Program-made: the position numbers and the translations under genes | Part shown: in pieces, positions 19,562 through 30,063 of the stretch | Layout: every line of letters begins with the position of its first letter | How positions within the stretch are numbered: the first letter of the stretch is position 1 | Notes under the pieces: model-generated | The model's database searches: none | What the model was told of the DNA's origin: nothing | What the model saw: only the letters and a program-made list of their open reading frames with translations | Assembly: GCA_019925095.2 (NCBI GenBank) | Contig: CM034392.1 | Span: 25,486,387 to 25,550,386, forward strand | Length of the DNA stretch: 64,000 nt | DNA from: Dendrolimus kikuchii | Lineage: Eukaryota; Arthropoda; Insecta; Lepidoptera; Lasiocampidae | Reading direction: 5' to 3'

Positions 19562-20450
19562 GTAAGAATTTCTTTATTCTTTATTGTACACAAAAAGTTA
19601 CATACAAAATTATAGCATAGTGGTGATGTACAAAGGCGAGCTTAACCCTAAGAGAGTTTTCTTCCAGCAAACCTAAGAGTCTAGCGAGAAGAGGAGATGC
19701 AAAAGGTAGGGTTGTGTACACAAAAGATATTTAACGATATAAGATATAATACTAGCGACCCCGGCAGACGTTGTCCTGCCTTTAAAAAATAAAATTCTAC
19801 AACCCGATCCCAGAGCCACCTACTGGTTCTAATTGCGAATCCAAACCATCCGGGTACTCACTCAAACACACAAAAACAAAATCACCAAAATCGCTCCAGG
19901 TGATAAGGGGAATTCCAGAACCCGATCTCAGCGCCACCTACCGGTTCTAATTGTGAATCAAAAAGAGTAACATATTTTTTTTATTCTCAGTCATGACAAA
20001 ATAAGATTAAAAAACTTGCCAAAAAATTAGTTTATAATTAACAAATAAAAAATGGGGGTTGATCGTAGAGGGGTGAAAATTTAGGGTTGTATGTATTTTT
20101 AATGCAACATTATAAAAAAAAAATGTCCACAAAATTAGAAAAAAATGTTAGGGGTGGACAACCCTTATCACTTAGGGGTATGAAAATAGATAGTAGCCGA
20201 TTCTCAGACTTACTGAATATGCATATAAAATTTCATGAAAATCGGTCAAGCCGTTTCGGAGGAGTATGGTAACTAACACTGTAAGACGAGAATTTTATAT
20301 ATTATAAGATAAACAGATTAACAAAAATAAACAAATTATATACGAGATACTCTTAAGATACATACATATATAATGTAAAATATAGATATATAAGGATAAT
20401 TTAAGATTGATAGTGCTCTTTGACTTTTTTTTTTTGAAACTGCTCTGCGA
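19562..20450 (-). mobile_element. LINE 3' end inside the LTR
   Basis: Begins with TTTCTTTATTCTTTATTGTAC (tail) and carries GGCGAGCTTAACCCTAAGAG...TTTTCTTCCAGCAAACC, a CR1-like 3' UTR pattern on the minus strand. Interrupted by the Helitron 19752-20309; the 20310-20450 segment is its probable continuation. No intact ORF. Confidence 0.5.
19752..20309 (-). mobile_element. Helitron, group H2, 558 bp
   Basis: Minus strand starts TCTTATAATATATAAAATTC and ends CTGCCGGGGTCGCTAG, between A19751 and T20310. Contains two copies of the ~115 bp H2 unit (landmarks CCGATC.CAG.GCCACCTAC at 19804 and 19922). Confidence 0.85.
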
Positions 20451-20714
20451 TGAGCTTATTAGAACTATACAAACACGTATAACACAGGTACAAATATAAC
20501 CGAACACAACAAATCCAGACGTAATGCAGAAGGTCGTAATTCAATAAAACGCGCAAAGTCCGTCACTGTTAGATTCCCGATTGTACACACGTCACACCTT
20601 GATAGTGGTTCTTGCTTGACTGTCCCTTCTACCCATCAGGCCGTCGTTTTATACCTCACAAATATAAATACGCCCGTATCGTAGTCGACGTAATCCGCAA
20701 CACGGCATGCAACA

Positions 20715-20947
20715 TTGCAACACCAAAGGTGCTACAAATGCACTGCTGCTCTCTTAAGGGAGACTGGTACCTGGTCACTAATGCTGGAACACAATTCAAG
20801 GTTGCTATGACGACATACTTTAGACCAGGGGTGGTAGTCATCCAGTCGGGAAAATACCCTACCACCTGGCTGTGGGTAGTTTAGTCGCCTCTTACGACAG
20901 GCCGCCCGGCCGCAGGAAATTGTATTCTCTCTCGGTTCCTGCACGGA
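20715..20947 (-). mobile_element. family A retroposon copy A5 (tail lost)
   Basis: Minus copy starting within the TTGCAACACCAAAGGTGCTAC region, so its poly-A half is missing, with an intact CCTGCACGGATA head. Confidence 0.85.
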
Positions 20948-21029
20948 TAATATAGGATATATAAAATTTAGGATCCCTACTAAAACTTCGATAATATAAC
21001 TCATCAATATAAACAAAATACTTGACGCT

Positions 21030-21170
21030 GGGATCGGGTTCTACGATTTTGACGAAATTTATGTGTTTGAGTGGATCTCGGGGTGGTTTAGATTCGCAAT
21101 TAGACCCGATAGGTGGCGCTGGAATCGGGTTATATATTTTAATTTTTCAGGGTATGATAATAACTTTTGA
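21030..21170 (+). mobile_element. Helitron H2 fragment
   Basis: One H2 unit in plus orientation (GTGTTTGAGTGGATCTCGG, GATAGGTGGCGCTGGAATCG) and part of the following end, without the CTAG terminus. Confidence 0.65.
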
Positions 21171-21548
21171 ATTTGGATAAACAATTTCCATTGTTCTTTC
21201 TTCTTTTGTCATTTCCCCAACAAGAAACCATCCCACACCAGCGTTAGTATTGAATGTTCATCAACTTTACACATAAAAGCAGGTAAAACTTGCCACTCAT
21301 CCATCGAAATCGTCAATAAATTAAAGCCGAAGGGTTCCTTGGGTTTTTAATTAACATTCCACCGAGATGGGGGACCGACGACCTTAGGGAATTTTTATTC
21401 TGCTTACAATCCGATCAGACGAGTTCCTATTTGATCTGCTTTTAGTATTTTGTAACCGTGATGGCTCAATGTGGGGATGTGATATGAAATTTTAGATCTG
21501 GATGTATGTATGTGTCTGCAAGCGAACATATTCAGTAGATGATTATAC
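21171..21548. other. no recognised feature
   Basis: Sequence between Helitron and RTE-T relics; nothing recognised. Confidence 0.4.
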
Positions 21549-21904
21549 ACATACATACATACATAACTTCACGCCAGTTCCCTTGCGGGGTAGGCACGAA
21601 CAACAGAGCGCCATTTAGGCCCATTCTTACACACCTCACTTGCTTCTTTGACATTCATAACTCTTGTCATGCACACTCGTCTGTTCTTAAGGCTCCTGAC
21701 ATCACCCTTCGCTAGTACACGATCAATTTGATCATGGAAGGTGTGTCGTGGCCTTTCACGACTTCTGCATCCATCCACTTTTGCATTGTATATCTGTTTA
21801 GTCATTCTTTCATCATGCATTCTTTCCACATGCCCGAACCACCGGAGCATTCCTTTCCATACCTTCACCCCGACACTCTCTTTCAGACCAACTCTCTTTC
21901 TTAC
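21549..21904 (-). pseudogene. RTE-T LINE copy c
   Basis: 5'-truncated copy, 99 open codons, (CATA)n tail at 21549-21564. Minor changes (CKNGPKWRS, LAKGDV) from the other copies. Confidence 0.9.
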
Positions 21905-22261
21905 TGATGATTATATTAATAATAATAACACACTGGCGCCATCTCATCTCCAGGAGTCCAAAGTTAGGGCTGGTCGCACTGCCACTTCTGCCGAAAATCT
22001 CAAACGGCTAAAATATGCAGACAAGCTACATCCATTGGTACATTCAAACACTTGAACACTGACCATTATTTGTCCGCTAAATAAAATGTGTTGCAGTAAA
22101 TGGAATTCTATTATTATTCGCATGTAAGTATATGTAATTTATATTATTTTAATTTAATTATGTATCTCTTTATTAGTTTATTATTGTATTTTTTTATTCT
22201 TCAATTACGATTGAATTAGTTTCAATTTAGTTAAGCCACCAAATATTATTTAATTTTCTTG
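21905..22261. other. no recognised feature
   Basis: AT-rich; CGTCATAAATAAAATG-like end-of-LINE texture near 22075 but no firm assignment. Confidence 0.35.
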
Positions 22262-22952
22262 CAATATCTCCTTAGACACCGGGTTGCCTGGAAGAGATCG
22301 CTATAAGCGATAAGGCCGCCCATTGTTCTAATTTAAATGTGTTTGTAATAAATATCTACTTCTAGGCGCTAAGAACCTCAGCCAGAAGGCCCAGCTCGCC
22401 ATACACAACGCGGTGCTGGTACCTACGCTCACGTATGGATGCGAGAGTTGGGTATGGAAGAGAGAGCATGAAAGTAGAGTAAACGCGGTCGAGATGCGAG
22501 CACTGCGCAAAATCTGCGGAGTGACGCTCGCGGACCGCGTTCGTAATACCGAAGTAAGAAAGAGAGTTGGTCTGAAAGAGAGTGTCGGGGTGAAGGTAAG
22601 GAAAGGAATGCTCCGGTGGTTCGGGCATATGGAAAGAATGCATGATGAAAGAATGACTAAACAGATATACAATGCAAAAGTGGATGGATGCAGAAGTCGT
22701 GGAAGGCCACGACACACCTTCCATGATCAAATTGATCGTGTACTAACAGAAGGTGATGTCAGGAGCCTTAAGAACAGACGAGCTTGCATGACAAGAGTTA
22801 TGAATGTCAAAGAGGCAAGTGAGGTGTGTAAGAATAAGCCTAAATGGCACTCTGTTGTTCGTGCCTACCCCGCAAGGGAACTGGCGTGAAGTTATGTATG
22901 TATGTAATAAATATCTAGGTTTAAGTTGTGGTGAACAATAAAGAGTTTTCAT
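22262..22952 (+). mobile_element. CR1-like LINE 3' UTR split by RTE-T copy d
   Basis: Left part GGTTGCCTGGAAGAGATCGC...GATAAGGCCGCCCATTG (22271-22323) and right part GGTGAACAATAAAGAGTTTTC (22929-22949) are the usual order of this LINE's 3' UTR and tail; RTE-T copy d sits between, bounded by a 13-15 bp duplication. Confidence 0.75.
22359..22904 (+). pseudogene. RTE-T LINE copy d with perfect target duplication
   Basis: 158 open codons (22413-22889) from LVPTLTYGCESWVWKREHE to RAYPARELA. Flanked by TAATAAATATCTA at 22346-22358 and 22905-22917, which shows it is a complete 5'-truncated insertion. It uses a very short 3' UTR and a TATG tail typical of RTE-clade elements. Confidence 0.92.
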
Positions 22953-23336
22953 TCATATGCAAACCTTGGAACAGGTTACATATTTGAGCCGTTTGGGGTG
23001 GAGACTTTGGGCCCATGGGGGCCAAGTGCCCACAAATTATTTAAAAATATTAAAAAACGTCTGGTCGATACAACAAGCGACCGGAAGGCTGGAGTTTACC
23101 TCGCTCAAAGGATTAGCCTCTGTATCCAGCGAGGTAATGCTGCCAGCCTTCTAGGTACAATGCCCAGCAACAGTGGTCTGGTGGGGCTGGACGGGCTTTG
23201 ATACAGGTTTTTTTAAAAATATTTTTAAGCTAGGTTTATTTATAGGATTACGCTCTCCTTTTTTATTTAGTTCCAGTTTTTAATTTTAGGTTTATTTTTC
23301 ATACTGTAGTTAAGTTTTAGTATTTAATTGTATTTT
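22953..23336 (+). pseudogene. LINE ORF2 C-terminus (QRGNAAS family)
   Basis: Plus strand reads FEPFGVETLGPWGPSA, then LAQRISLCIQRGNAASLLG and a stop near 23201. This VETLGxWGPxA plus QRISxxIQRGNAAS pattern is the end of a widespread arthropod LINE polyprotein. A second fragment is at 54.3 kb and a third, minus, at 34.9 kb. The 3' UTR runs to the SINE at 23337. Confidence 0.7.
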
Positions 23337-23580
23337 CTATAATAACAATAATCGGCAGACAAACACACACATTGTATATCCCCAAATTAAGCAAGTTACG
23401 CTTGTGTTATGGGTAATACAACGGACTACTCTGGGGCCGATCCCAGACACCCAGACCATAGTAAATAACAGAGAAAATACGTTTCCGAAATTTGCTATAC
23501 CAGGAATCGAATCCGGAGCCTCTGCGTTGCAATGAGGTAGGCCCGGCAAAGGCTTAGCCCGCTCAACCGCAGAGGCCGTC
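23337..23580 (-). mobile_element. family B SINE, copy B3
   Basis: Near full-length. Minus strand: GACGGCCTCTGCGGTTGAGC head with A box, GGATTCGATTCC B box, body, and CCGATTATTGTTATT tail. Confidence 0.9.
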
Positions 23581-23669
23581 GAATATTACATGATAATTTT
23601 GGATAATTTTACAGATATGAGATTTTTTCATGGATTGTTAGATAAAGAGCTGTTATCAAGATTGATTTT

Positions 23670-23820
23670 ATCCGTGCAGGAACGGAGAAAGAATACAATT
23701 TCCTGCGTTGGGGCGGCCTGTCGTAAGAGGCGACAAAACAACCCACAGCCAGGTGGTAGGGCATTTGCTCGACTGGATGGCTACCACCCCTGGTCTAAAG
23801 CATGTCGCCATAACAACCTT
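23670..23820 (+). mobile_element. family A copy A6, 3' truncated
   Basis: Head half only, ending at GCCATAACAACCTT and joined directly to a (CA)n run at 23821-23840. The loss of the tail half means it was broken after insertion. Confidence 0.85.
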
Positions 23821-23846
23821 CACACACACACACATACACATACTGA
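23821..23846. repeat. (CA)n microsatellite
   Basis: CACACACACACACATACACATA run at the breakpoint of A6. Confidence 0.8.
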
Positions 23847-23847
23847 A

Positions 23848-24272
23848 ACCAATGCGCACTACCACCGCATTGCATTACACGCACACTTCACAGACAAACC
23901 AAGACACACAAAGAGCCTAAAAATTAATAATTCAGGCACAGAAAAGAAAAAAACAACACACATGGCACTAGATAGGACAATATATATAAGTATAGATATA
24001 AGGCCCACACTGCACATGCACTTCCTCACAACACCAGCATGTAACAGATGCACTCTACATTAGTATAAGTTTAGTATTAAAACTAGAATAAATTAATATA
24101 ATAAGTTATTCGCAAGATCAACACCTCAACACAAAAATCAATAAATTAATGTCACACACAAGAACCAAAATAACTAATAAGTGTGTTAAATTCAAAAAAT
24201 TAAATCTAGAAATTAAGTTGTAAAAAAGGCTACGGAACTCGAGTCCGTAAAATTGTTAATAATAATAATAAA
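23848..24272 (+). mobile_element. LINE 3' UTR copy, GAACTCGAGTCCGTA family
   Basis: About 400 bp, repeated at 30064-30460: CGCATTGCATTACACGCACA, CACATGGCACTAGATAGGAC, then GAACTCGAGTCCGTA and a (TAA)n tail. A minus fragment occurs at 59.1 kb. No coding frame with known content. Confidence 0.75.
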
Positions 24273-24912
24273 ACCCCGCAGGGGGGCCTTGTGGCGAAGC
24301 CTTAAGTGAGTAGCGACACCTCGTACCTGACTCCGGGGGCCAAAACAAGGCCCCCACCTCCGTGCTTGCCTTAGCCAGCCGGCACGGAGTGGAGATCGCT
24401 AGAGCTAAGACTCAAGCTCCAGGGGTGGAAGTGATAAATGGCATCACGTCAGAAGTAGCTTCGATGAACCTGCAGCCCACCTCTCTACACCCCTTAGCCA
24501 TTCACACCCATGTTGCCCCTGCCTTCTATGGCATTTTTTGGGGCCCATGCAGGGAGTGGCGAGTCACCATCTGCTCATTTTTCCATGTTCTCCGAACATT
24601 GCGACGGGCAGACGCCATAGTCCCCATATTCCCAGACCCCTAGTAGCACTAGCAGTTCATCCCAATAGCCCGGTACTTTTTATCCTCATTTCCCACAATA
24701 GTCCTACACTGGCCGGGGCTTGTCCTTGGGTGCATTACTATATGATGTAGACAGGGACAATCGCCGGTCAGTGTCACGCCACATTTACATTAAATTTGTC
24801 AAGGGGCCTCTACGTGTTGGCCTTTCCATGGCCCCACGCAAACCCTCCAAATGTCCGGGCCATTTTTATGGCCCGTGGTCTACAAAGGCATACATTAATA
24901 ATAATAAAAAAA
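24273..24912 (+). mobile_element. GC-rich LINE 3' end inserted in (TAA)n
   Basis: Starts CCCCGCAGGGGGGCC (a short stem-loop) and runs through GGCCTTGTGGCGAAGCC and several GGCCC blocks to GGCATACATTAATAATAATA. Both sides are TAATAATAATAA, so the target was probably the tail of the preceding element. I infer an R1/jockey-type LINE 3' UTR; no ORF motif remains. Confidence 0.5.
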
Positions 24913-24920
24913 AACAACCT

Positions 24921-25064
24921 TTATTTGTGTTCCGGCATTAGTGACCAGGTTGCAGTCTCCCTTAAGAGAGCAGCAGCGCATTTGTAGCACCTTTGGTGTT
25001 GCAAATGTCCATAGACGATGGTAACTGTTTTCCGTCTGGGGGCTGTCTGCCTGTCTGCTGAACT
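24921..25064 (+). mobile_element. family A copy A7, tail half
   Basis: Starts at TTTGTGTTCCGGCATTAGTG and ends CTGAACTCA, where it is joined to SINE B4; the poly-A is lost. Confidence 0.85.
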
Positions 25065-25142
25065 CATACCAGGAATCGAAACCGGACCTTCTGTTTGCAG
25101 TGAGGTAGGCCTGCAAAGGCCCGCTCAACTACCGAGGCTGTC
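25065..25142 (-). mobile_element. family B SINE fragment B4 (tRNA-like head)
   Basis: Only the head: minus strand GACAGCCTCGGTAGTTGAGC...GGTTTCGATTCCTGG, preserving both Pol III boxes. Confidence 0.75.
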
Positions 25143-25362
25143 GTTATTGCTGTTACACATTTGACAGGCGTTCCGATTCGCACTTCGCTGGGCGTCATTA
25201 AAAATAATATAAATATTATTAATCACAATAAAAAATAGCTTATGTCACTCAGAAATAATGTAGCTTTCGACTGGTGATAGAATTTTCAAAAGCGGTTCAA
25301 TAGTTCCACAGATTAATTCCTACAAACAAACAAGTAAACTCACCAACTTTACCTCTTTGTAA
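25143..25362. other. no recognised feature
   Basis: AT-rich; the segment GAATTTTCAAAAGCGGTTCAATAG near 25280 resembles Helitron internal sequence but is too short to assign. Confidence 0.35.
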
Positions 25363-25697
25363 TATACACATATTAATACGCGAAGCAAAAACTTTGTACC
25401 CCTTTTTACGAAAATTGCGCGGACGGAGGAGTATGAAATTTCGCACACTTATAGTTTATATAGAGAAGAAGCGAATGCTAATATTTTTTTAAATTATGCA
25501 TAAAAAATACATTAAATCAATAAAAAAAACATTACACACACTGCCATGTATTTGACACACACGCATATATACTCTTTTGTTTATTGTTCAAGTCAAATTA
25601 ACAGTGTAGCCTTGGCGAAATCTGTGATTGTAGAAGATAGTCTTTGACATTAATTATCATGGTTGAATTTCGAAATCAGGCGACGACTACTTAGTAT
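25363..25697 (+). mobile_element. Helitron, group H3 (degraded ends)
   Basis: Matches 15632-15963 through GCAAAAACTTTGTACCCC and GGACGGAGGAGTATGAAATT; the 3' end reads ACTACTTAG and the hairpin is mutated (GGTTGAATTTCGAAA). Confidence 0.75.
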
Positions 25698-25925
25698 AGA
25701 TACGCTTCCTATTCATTTTCGCCGGAATACTCACATTCTCACTCTCCTTTATAATATATTATTTACTCCTAATAGTCCCCAGTACCTTAAGGAATGTTTT
25801 AAATTCCTTCGCCTATCCACTGCCCACAATTAGCGCCCTGATACGTATCAAAAACTTATGACATCTGCACAAACTTCATCCTATTACGATAATACTTTTA
25901 CAGTGCAGGCTGTCAAACTTTGGAA
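25698..25925 (-). pseudogene. possible LINE remnant
   Basis: Ends in GCTGTCAAACTTTGGAATGAATG, whose plus strand reads like VQAVKLWNE of a CR1 C-terminus (compare VKAVQLWNSLP at 43.4 kb). Orientation conflict with the adjacent minus tail leaves this uncertain. Confidence 0.3.
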
Positions 25926-26090
25926 TGAATGAATGAATGAATGAAAACACTTATTTTTAACACTTATTATTGTTCACCAAAAATTAAAACTACGTTCTTA
26001 AAACTAAGTACAGTAAATGTTGAACAAAGGGCGGCCTTATCGCTTAAAGCGATCTCTTCCAGGCAGCCCCCATTTGGAATATGCTACCTC
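25926..26090 (-). mobile_element. CR1-like LINE 3' UTR with (TTCA)n tail
   Basis: (GAAT)n run at 25923-25942 followed by TTGTTCACC and GGGCGGCCTTATCGCTTAAAG, the 3' UTR signature on the minus strand. Confidence 0.7.
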
Positions 26091-26091
26091 T

Positions 26092-26407
26092 TACTTTTTT
26101 TTTTATTGCAGGAGATCAGCAGACAGGCAGTCGGCCCACTTGATGAAAAGCGGTTACAATCGCCTATGGACATTTGCAACACCAAAGGTGCTACAAATGC
26201 GCTGCTGCTCTCTTAAGTGGGTCTGGAACCTGGTCACTAATGCCGGAACACAACTCAAAGTTGTTATGGCGGCATGCTCTAGACCAGGGGTGGTAACCAT
26301 CCAGTCGGGCAAATGCCCTACCACCTGGCTGTGGGTTGTTTAGTCGCCTCTTACGACAGGCCGCCTGGCCTCAGGAAATTGTATTCTCTCTCCGTTCCTG
26401 CACGGAT
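26092..26407 (-). mobile_element. family A copy A8
   Basis: Full-length minus copy, T tract at 26093-26104, head CCTGCACGGATA. Confidence 0.9.
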
Positions 26408-26410
26408 AAT

Positions 26411-26520
26411 GGTGTATGTGGTGAACAATAAAGAGTTTTCTATCTATTGCCTAAAAATATTGTAAATAAGGTATGTTTTTGGATTGGATATTTTGGTGTG
26501 CAATAAAGTGTTATCTATCT
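26411..26520 (+). mobile_element. two CR1-like LINE tails in tandem
   Basis: GGTGAACAATAAAGAGTTTTCTATCTATT and, 75 bp on, GTGTGCAATAAAGTGTTATCTATCT: two polyadenylation-type tail signals ending in TATCT repeats. Confidence 0.6.
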
Positions 26521-26788
26521 CCCTCTAAAATATCTTAACGAAATCACCTGTAAAATTGACAATAATGAAAAGCAATTCCCTCGCCGCACAATGGGTGTAT
26601 CAAACTTCGTTAACTCGCAGGGAATGAGGGCGAACACATTTATTCGTACACCTCAATACAATCTAAATACGATCGCCGATCTCATATTAGAACGGCCCAA
26701 AATACCTATAAAACCAAGATATAGGGACTATAAGACACCCATTCCAATATTGGATTTTTGCTATGATTATATATCTGCGGGTTCTTAA
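26521..26788 (+). CDS. unrecognised open frame, possible host exon remnant
   Basis: Open for 88 codons with a possible start at 26591 and a stop at 26786-26788. The product is rich in I, P, R and Y (for example KPRYRDYKTPIPILDF) with balanced composition, unlike the low-complexity frames around it. It is not part of any repeat in this window. Upstream is a LINE tail, downstream a family A scrap. No splice sites are obvious. I do not recognise a family. It may be a host exon fragment or a unique element piece. Confidence 0.3.
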
Positions 26789-26820
26789 AGTTGAGATAGA
26801 ATTGGTTCTATGACACAATT

Positions 26821-26873
26821 GTTTTATTACATGAGTGCAATAGATAGACGGCCCACTTGATTGAAAGCGGTTA
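26821..26873 (-). mobile_element. family A scrap A9
   Basis: 53 bp of the tail end (TTTTATTACATGAGTGCAAT, GACGGCCCACTTGATTGAAAG), diverged. Confidence 0.75.
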
Positions 26874-26954
26874 TGAAAGAAAGAATGAAAAATATTTTAG
26901 TTAGGACAAAAACCAAGTTAATAGAATATATATACTCTATTGTATAAAAAATAA

Positions 26955-27969
26955 AAAAACCGACTTCTTTTTTTTTATTGCAAGAGTTCAGCAGACAGGC
27001 AGACGGCCCACTTAGTGGAAAGCGGTTACCATCGCCTATGGACATTTGCAACACCAAAGGTGCTACAAATGCGCTGCTGCTCTCTTAAAGGAGACTGGAA
27101 TCTGGTCACTAATGCCGGAACACAATACAAGATTGTTATGGCGGCATACTCTAGACCAGGGGTGGTCGCCATCCAGTCGAGCAAATACTCTACCACCTGG
27201 CTGTGGGTTGTTTAGTCGCCTCTTACGACAGGCCGCCGGGCCGCAGGAAATTGTATTCTTTCTCCGTTCCTGCACGGATAAAATTCAAAAACTAAAAAGT
27301 ATAAAATAACTTATTTCTAAAGCTATTATTATTAATATATATTATCTAAAACATTTTAAAGTCGATGCTTAGTAATTTTCAAAAAAATATAGTAATTTTT
27401 ATGTTTTACTTTGCACCGACTTCAAGATGTTTTAGATAATATATATTAATAATAATAGCTTTAGAAATGAGTTATTTTATACTTTTCAGTTTTTGAAGTC
27501 GGTTTTTTAAAGGAAGTTTGTTACTTTTTAGTGTCTAGTTATGTATGGGTAGACCTACGAAAGGTGCCGCGCTCCTTAAAAAATATAGGTCCCAAGAAAC
27601 GGGAACAAAAAAATGTTCGTAAAATGAAAACTACTGGGCCAAACTATGTTAAATTTTTAGGGGACCAAATGGCAATTATTCCGCATCAAACTAAACAAGA
27701 ATCACGTAAATCGGATCATAAATCTCAGCGTAATCGGTGTACATATGGAACGGAATGGAAAATTTTTCATAAAAAATGTTCATGAAATGAAAACTACTGA
27801 GCCAAACTATGTCAAATTTTTAGAGAACCAAATGGAAGCTATTCCGCGTCGAACAAAAAAAGAATCACGTTAATCGGATCATAAATCTCAGAGTAATCGG
27901 TGAACATACATAAAAAAAGCAAAAAAAAGATCCCGACGAATTGAAGACCTCCTTTTTTTTAAAATCGGT
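26955..27969 (+). mobile_element. hairpin foldback element HP-B, carrying A10
   Basis: AAAAACCGACTTC at 26955-26967, then family A copy A10, then TTCAAAAACTAAAAAGTAT and the same hairpin, internal 163 bp duplication and GAAGTCGGTT-like end (27969, mutated to AAATCGGTT) as HP-A. So the element was already present when A10 inserted. An 84-codon frame (27531-27785) is nearly identical to those in HP-A and HP-C. Confidence 0.8.
26967..27280 (-). mobile_element. family A copy A10, nested in HP-B
   Basis: Full-length minus copy between the CGACTTC and TTCAAAAAC halves of the HP end. Confidence 0.9.
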
Positions 27970-27984
27970 TAAAAATGCAACATA

Positions 27985-28075
27985 AAATCAAGAACATTAA
28001 TACACAAGTACAATCGGCGGTCTTATCGCCCATGGCGATTTCTTCCAGGCAACCTTTGGATGGAGTATAGAAGGA
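27985..28075 (-). mobile_element. CR1-like LINE 3' UTR scrap
   Basis: CAATCGGCGGTCTTATCGCC...GGCGATTTCTTCCAGGCAACC signature on the minus strand. Confidence 0.6.
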
Positions 28076-28146
28076 CAACAAAAGACGGTAGTTGCTAAGC
28101 CAGCACTTGTACAATAATTTAGTTTATTCATAATAATATATGTATA

Positions 28147-28710
28147 CTAGCGGTCTCGGCAGACGTTGTCCTGCCTTTAAAAAATAAAATTCTAGAACCC
28201 GATCTCAGAGCCACGTACCGGTTCTAATTGCGAATCTAAACCATCCGGGGACCCACTCAAACACACAAAAACAAAATCACCAAAATCGCTCCAGGTGATT
28301 AGGAGGATTCCAGAACCTGATCTCAGCGCCACCTACCGGTTCTAATTGTGAATCTAAAATAGTAATATAATTTTTTTATTCTAAGTCTTAACAAAATAAG
28401 ATTAAAAATCTTGCCAAAAAATTAAAGTTTATAATTAACAAATAAAAAATAGGGGTTGATCGTAGAGGGGTGAAAATTTAGGGTTGTATGTATTTTTTAA
28501 TGCTGTATCCTAAAAAAATAAAAAAATAAAAAATTATCAAAAAAAATATGATGGGTGTGGACACCCCTTATCATTACGGGTTTGAAAAATAGATAGTAGC
28601 CGATTCTCAGACTTACTGAATATGCATAAAAAAAATTCATAAGAATCGGTCAAGCCGTTTCGGAGGAGTATGGGAACGAACATTGTGACACGAGAATTTT
28701 ATATATAAGA
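28147..28710 (-). mobile_element. Helitron, group H2, 564 bp
   Basis: Minus strand starts TCTTATATATAAAATTCTCG and ends TGCCGAGACCGCTAG, between A28146 and T28711. Two ~115 bp units. Close sister of the copy at 19752. Confidence 0.85.
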
Positions 28711-28763
28711 TTCATAGTTCATAATAAAATATGATAATATATATACATAGATAAATACACATA

Positions 28764-28999
28764 TCTTATACTAATATATAAAGTTGAAGAGTTTGTTTGT
28801 TTGAACGCGCTAATCTCAGCAACTACTGGTCTGATTTAAAAAATTATTGCAGTGTTAGATAGCCTATTTATCGAGGAAGGCTATAGGCTATATATCATTA
28901 CGCTAACACCAATAGGAGCGGAGCACCAATGAAGAATGTTTCAAAATCGGGGGGTTCTGAAAACAAATTCCACGCGGACGACGTCGCGGGCACAGCTAG
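28764..28999 (+). mobile_element. Helitron, group H1, 236 bp, intact ends
   Basis: 5' TCTTATACTAATATATAAAG after A28763; 3' GCGGGCACAGCTAG before T29000, with GACGACGTCGC self-complementary sequence just upstream. Contains CGCGCTAATCTCAGCAACTA and GGAAGGCTATAGGCTATATA, typical of this group. Probably the minimal non-autonomous form. Confidence 0.88.
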
Positions 29000-29253
29000 T
29001 TATATTATATACATACAAAAGTAACCAATAATACTATAGTTTAAGGTAGTAATCTTTGACTAATCTGTTAAAAGAAGGTAATGATTGTGTCTGCTTGATG
29101 TTAATATGAATAGAAATAGAAAGACAATAGAAACAAAATAAGTCCTAAGTAGGACCCAGTCTCAGCATAATGCTAGCCAACAAGCACCAGCGCTGTTCTC
29201 CCGTCTGGGACCATAAAGTGAAGTCACGGTGGACAATACAACACACATAACAA

Positions 29254-29501
29254 CTAGCTTCTGCCCGCGACTTCGTCGGCGTGGAATAGTAAAAAAAAGG
29301 AAGTTAAAAAAATCCCCCGATTTTGTAAAATTCTTCATTGGTGCTCCGCTCCTATTGGTATTAGCGTGATGATATAGCCTATAGCCTTCCTAGATAAACG
29401 GGCTATCTAACACTGAAAGAATTTTTCAAATCAGACCAGTAGTTCCTGAGATTAGCGCGTTCAAACAAACAAACTCTTAAGCTTTATATATTAGTATAAG
29501 A
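29254..29501 (-). mobile_element. Helitron, group H1, 248 bp
   Basis: Reverse orientation of the previous copy, 255 bp away: starts TCTTATACTAATATATAAAG on the minus strand, ends GCGGGCAGAAGCTAG, between A29253 and T29502. Confidence 0.88.
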
Positions 29502-30063
29502 TTATAAATTTACATAGTAATATAGTACATAGTATAAATATTAATACAGTAGTATAAATTATTCTTGATTCAACCCATGACGTCATATCCTACGAATATA
29601 TTTTCTTAAATCAATCAGTTCTAGTCATTACTCATCCACGGATATAGTTTTGTTACTCATTCTTAAATCACCCCAAATCTATTCTTAACTCAAACCATTT
29701 CAAAAGTAAAAAAAAAACACAGATTTGGTGTACGGTCTGACCAAAAGTCATAGTTGAAAAATCTTACTACAAAAATTAAATATGCTATAATTATTAATTA
29801 ATATGTAGGTGTTATTTAATTAGCACACACATATATAATTTAATGTGTTATATGATATGAAGAATATATTTTTGATTTCTTAGCTTAAATAATATTTTTC
29901 CGAAAATATAGCAAAAAAAAAATAGGTATGTCTGTGCAGTTTACACGCAGTAGAAGTGGAACTTCGGAGGATATAGAGCCGAACGTAATTATATCTACAA
30001 CGCTTAGTAGGCAAGAGTGAGGAGCCTACGAAAGCTACTATACTATACTACCAAAACTATAAC
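29502..30063. other. no recognised feature
   Basis: AT-rich. GTATGTCTGTGCAGTTTACACGCAGTAGAAGTGGAAC at 29925-29961 resembles the start of the 322 bp foldback-array unit (9.5-10.2 kb), so a scrap of that family may be present. Confidence 0.4.

Larger units (their letters stand above)
19517..20714 (-). mobile_element. LTR-1 LTR, interrupted by a LINE and truncated
   Basis: The top strand begins TGTTACGAGTTGCGAGACTC as the LTR at 5337, breaks near 19562, and resumes near 20457 with GCTTATTAGAACTATACAAA through a TATA box (reverse of GAGGTATAAAACGACGG, 20642-20660) to about 20714, where family A copy A5 cuts it. The rest of U3 is missing, so no flanking duplication can be tested. Confidence 0.75.
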
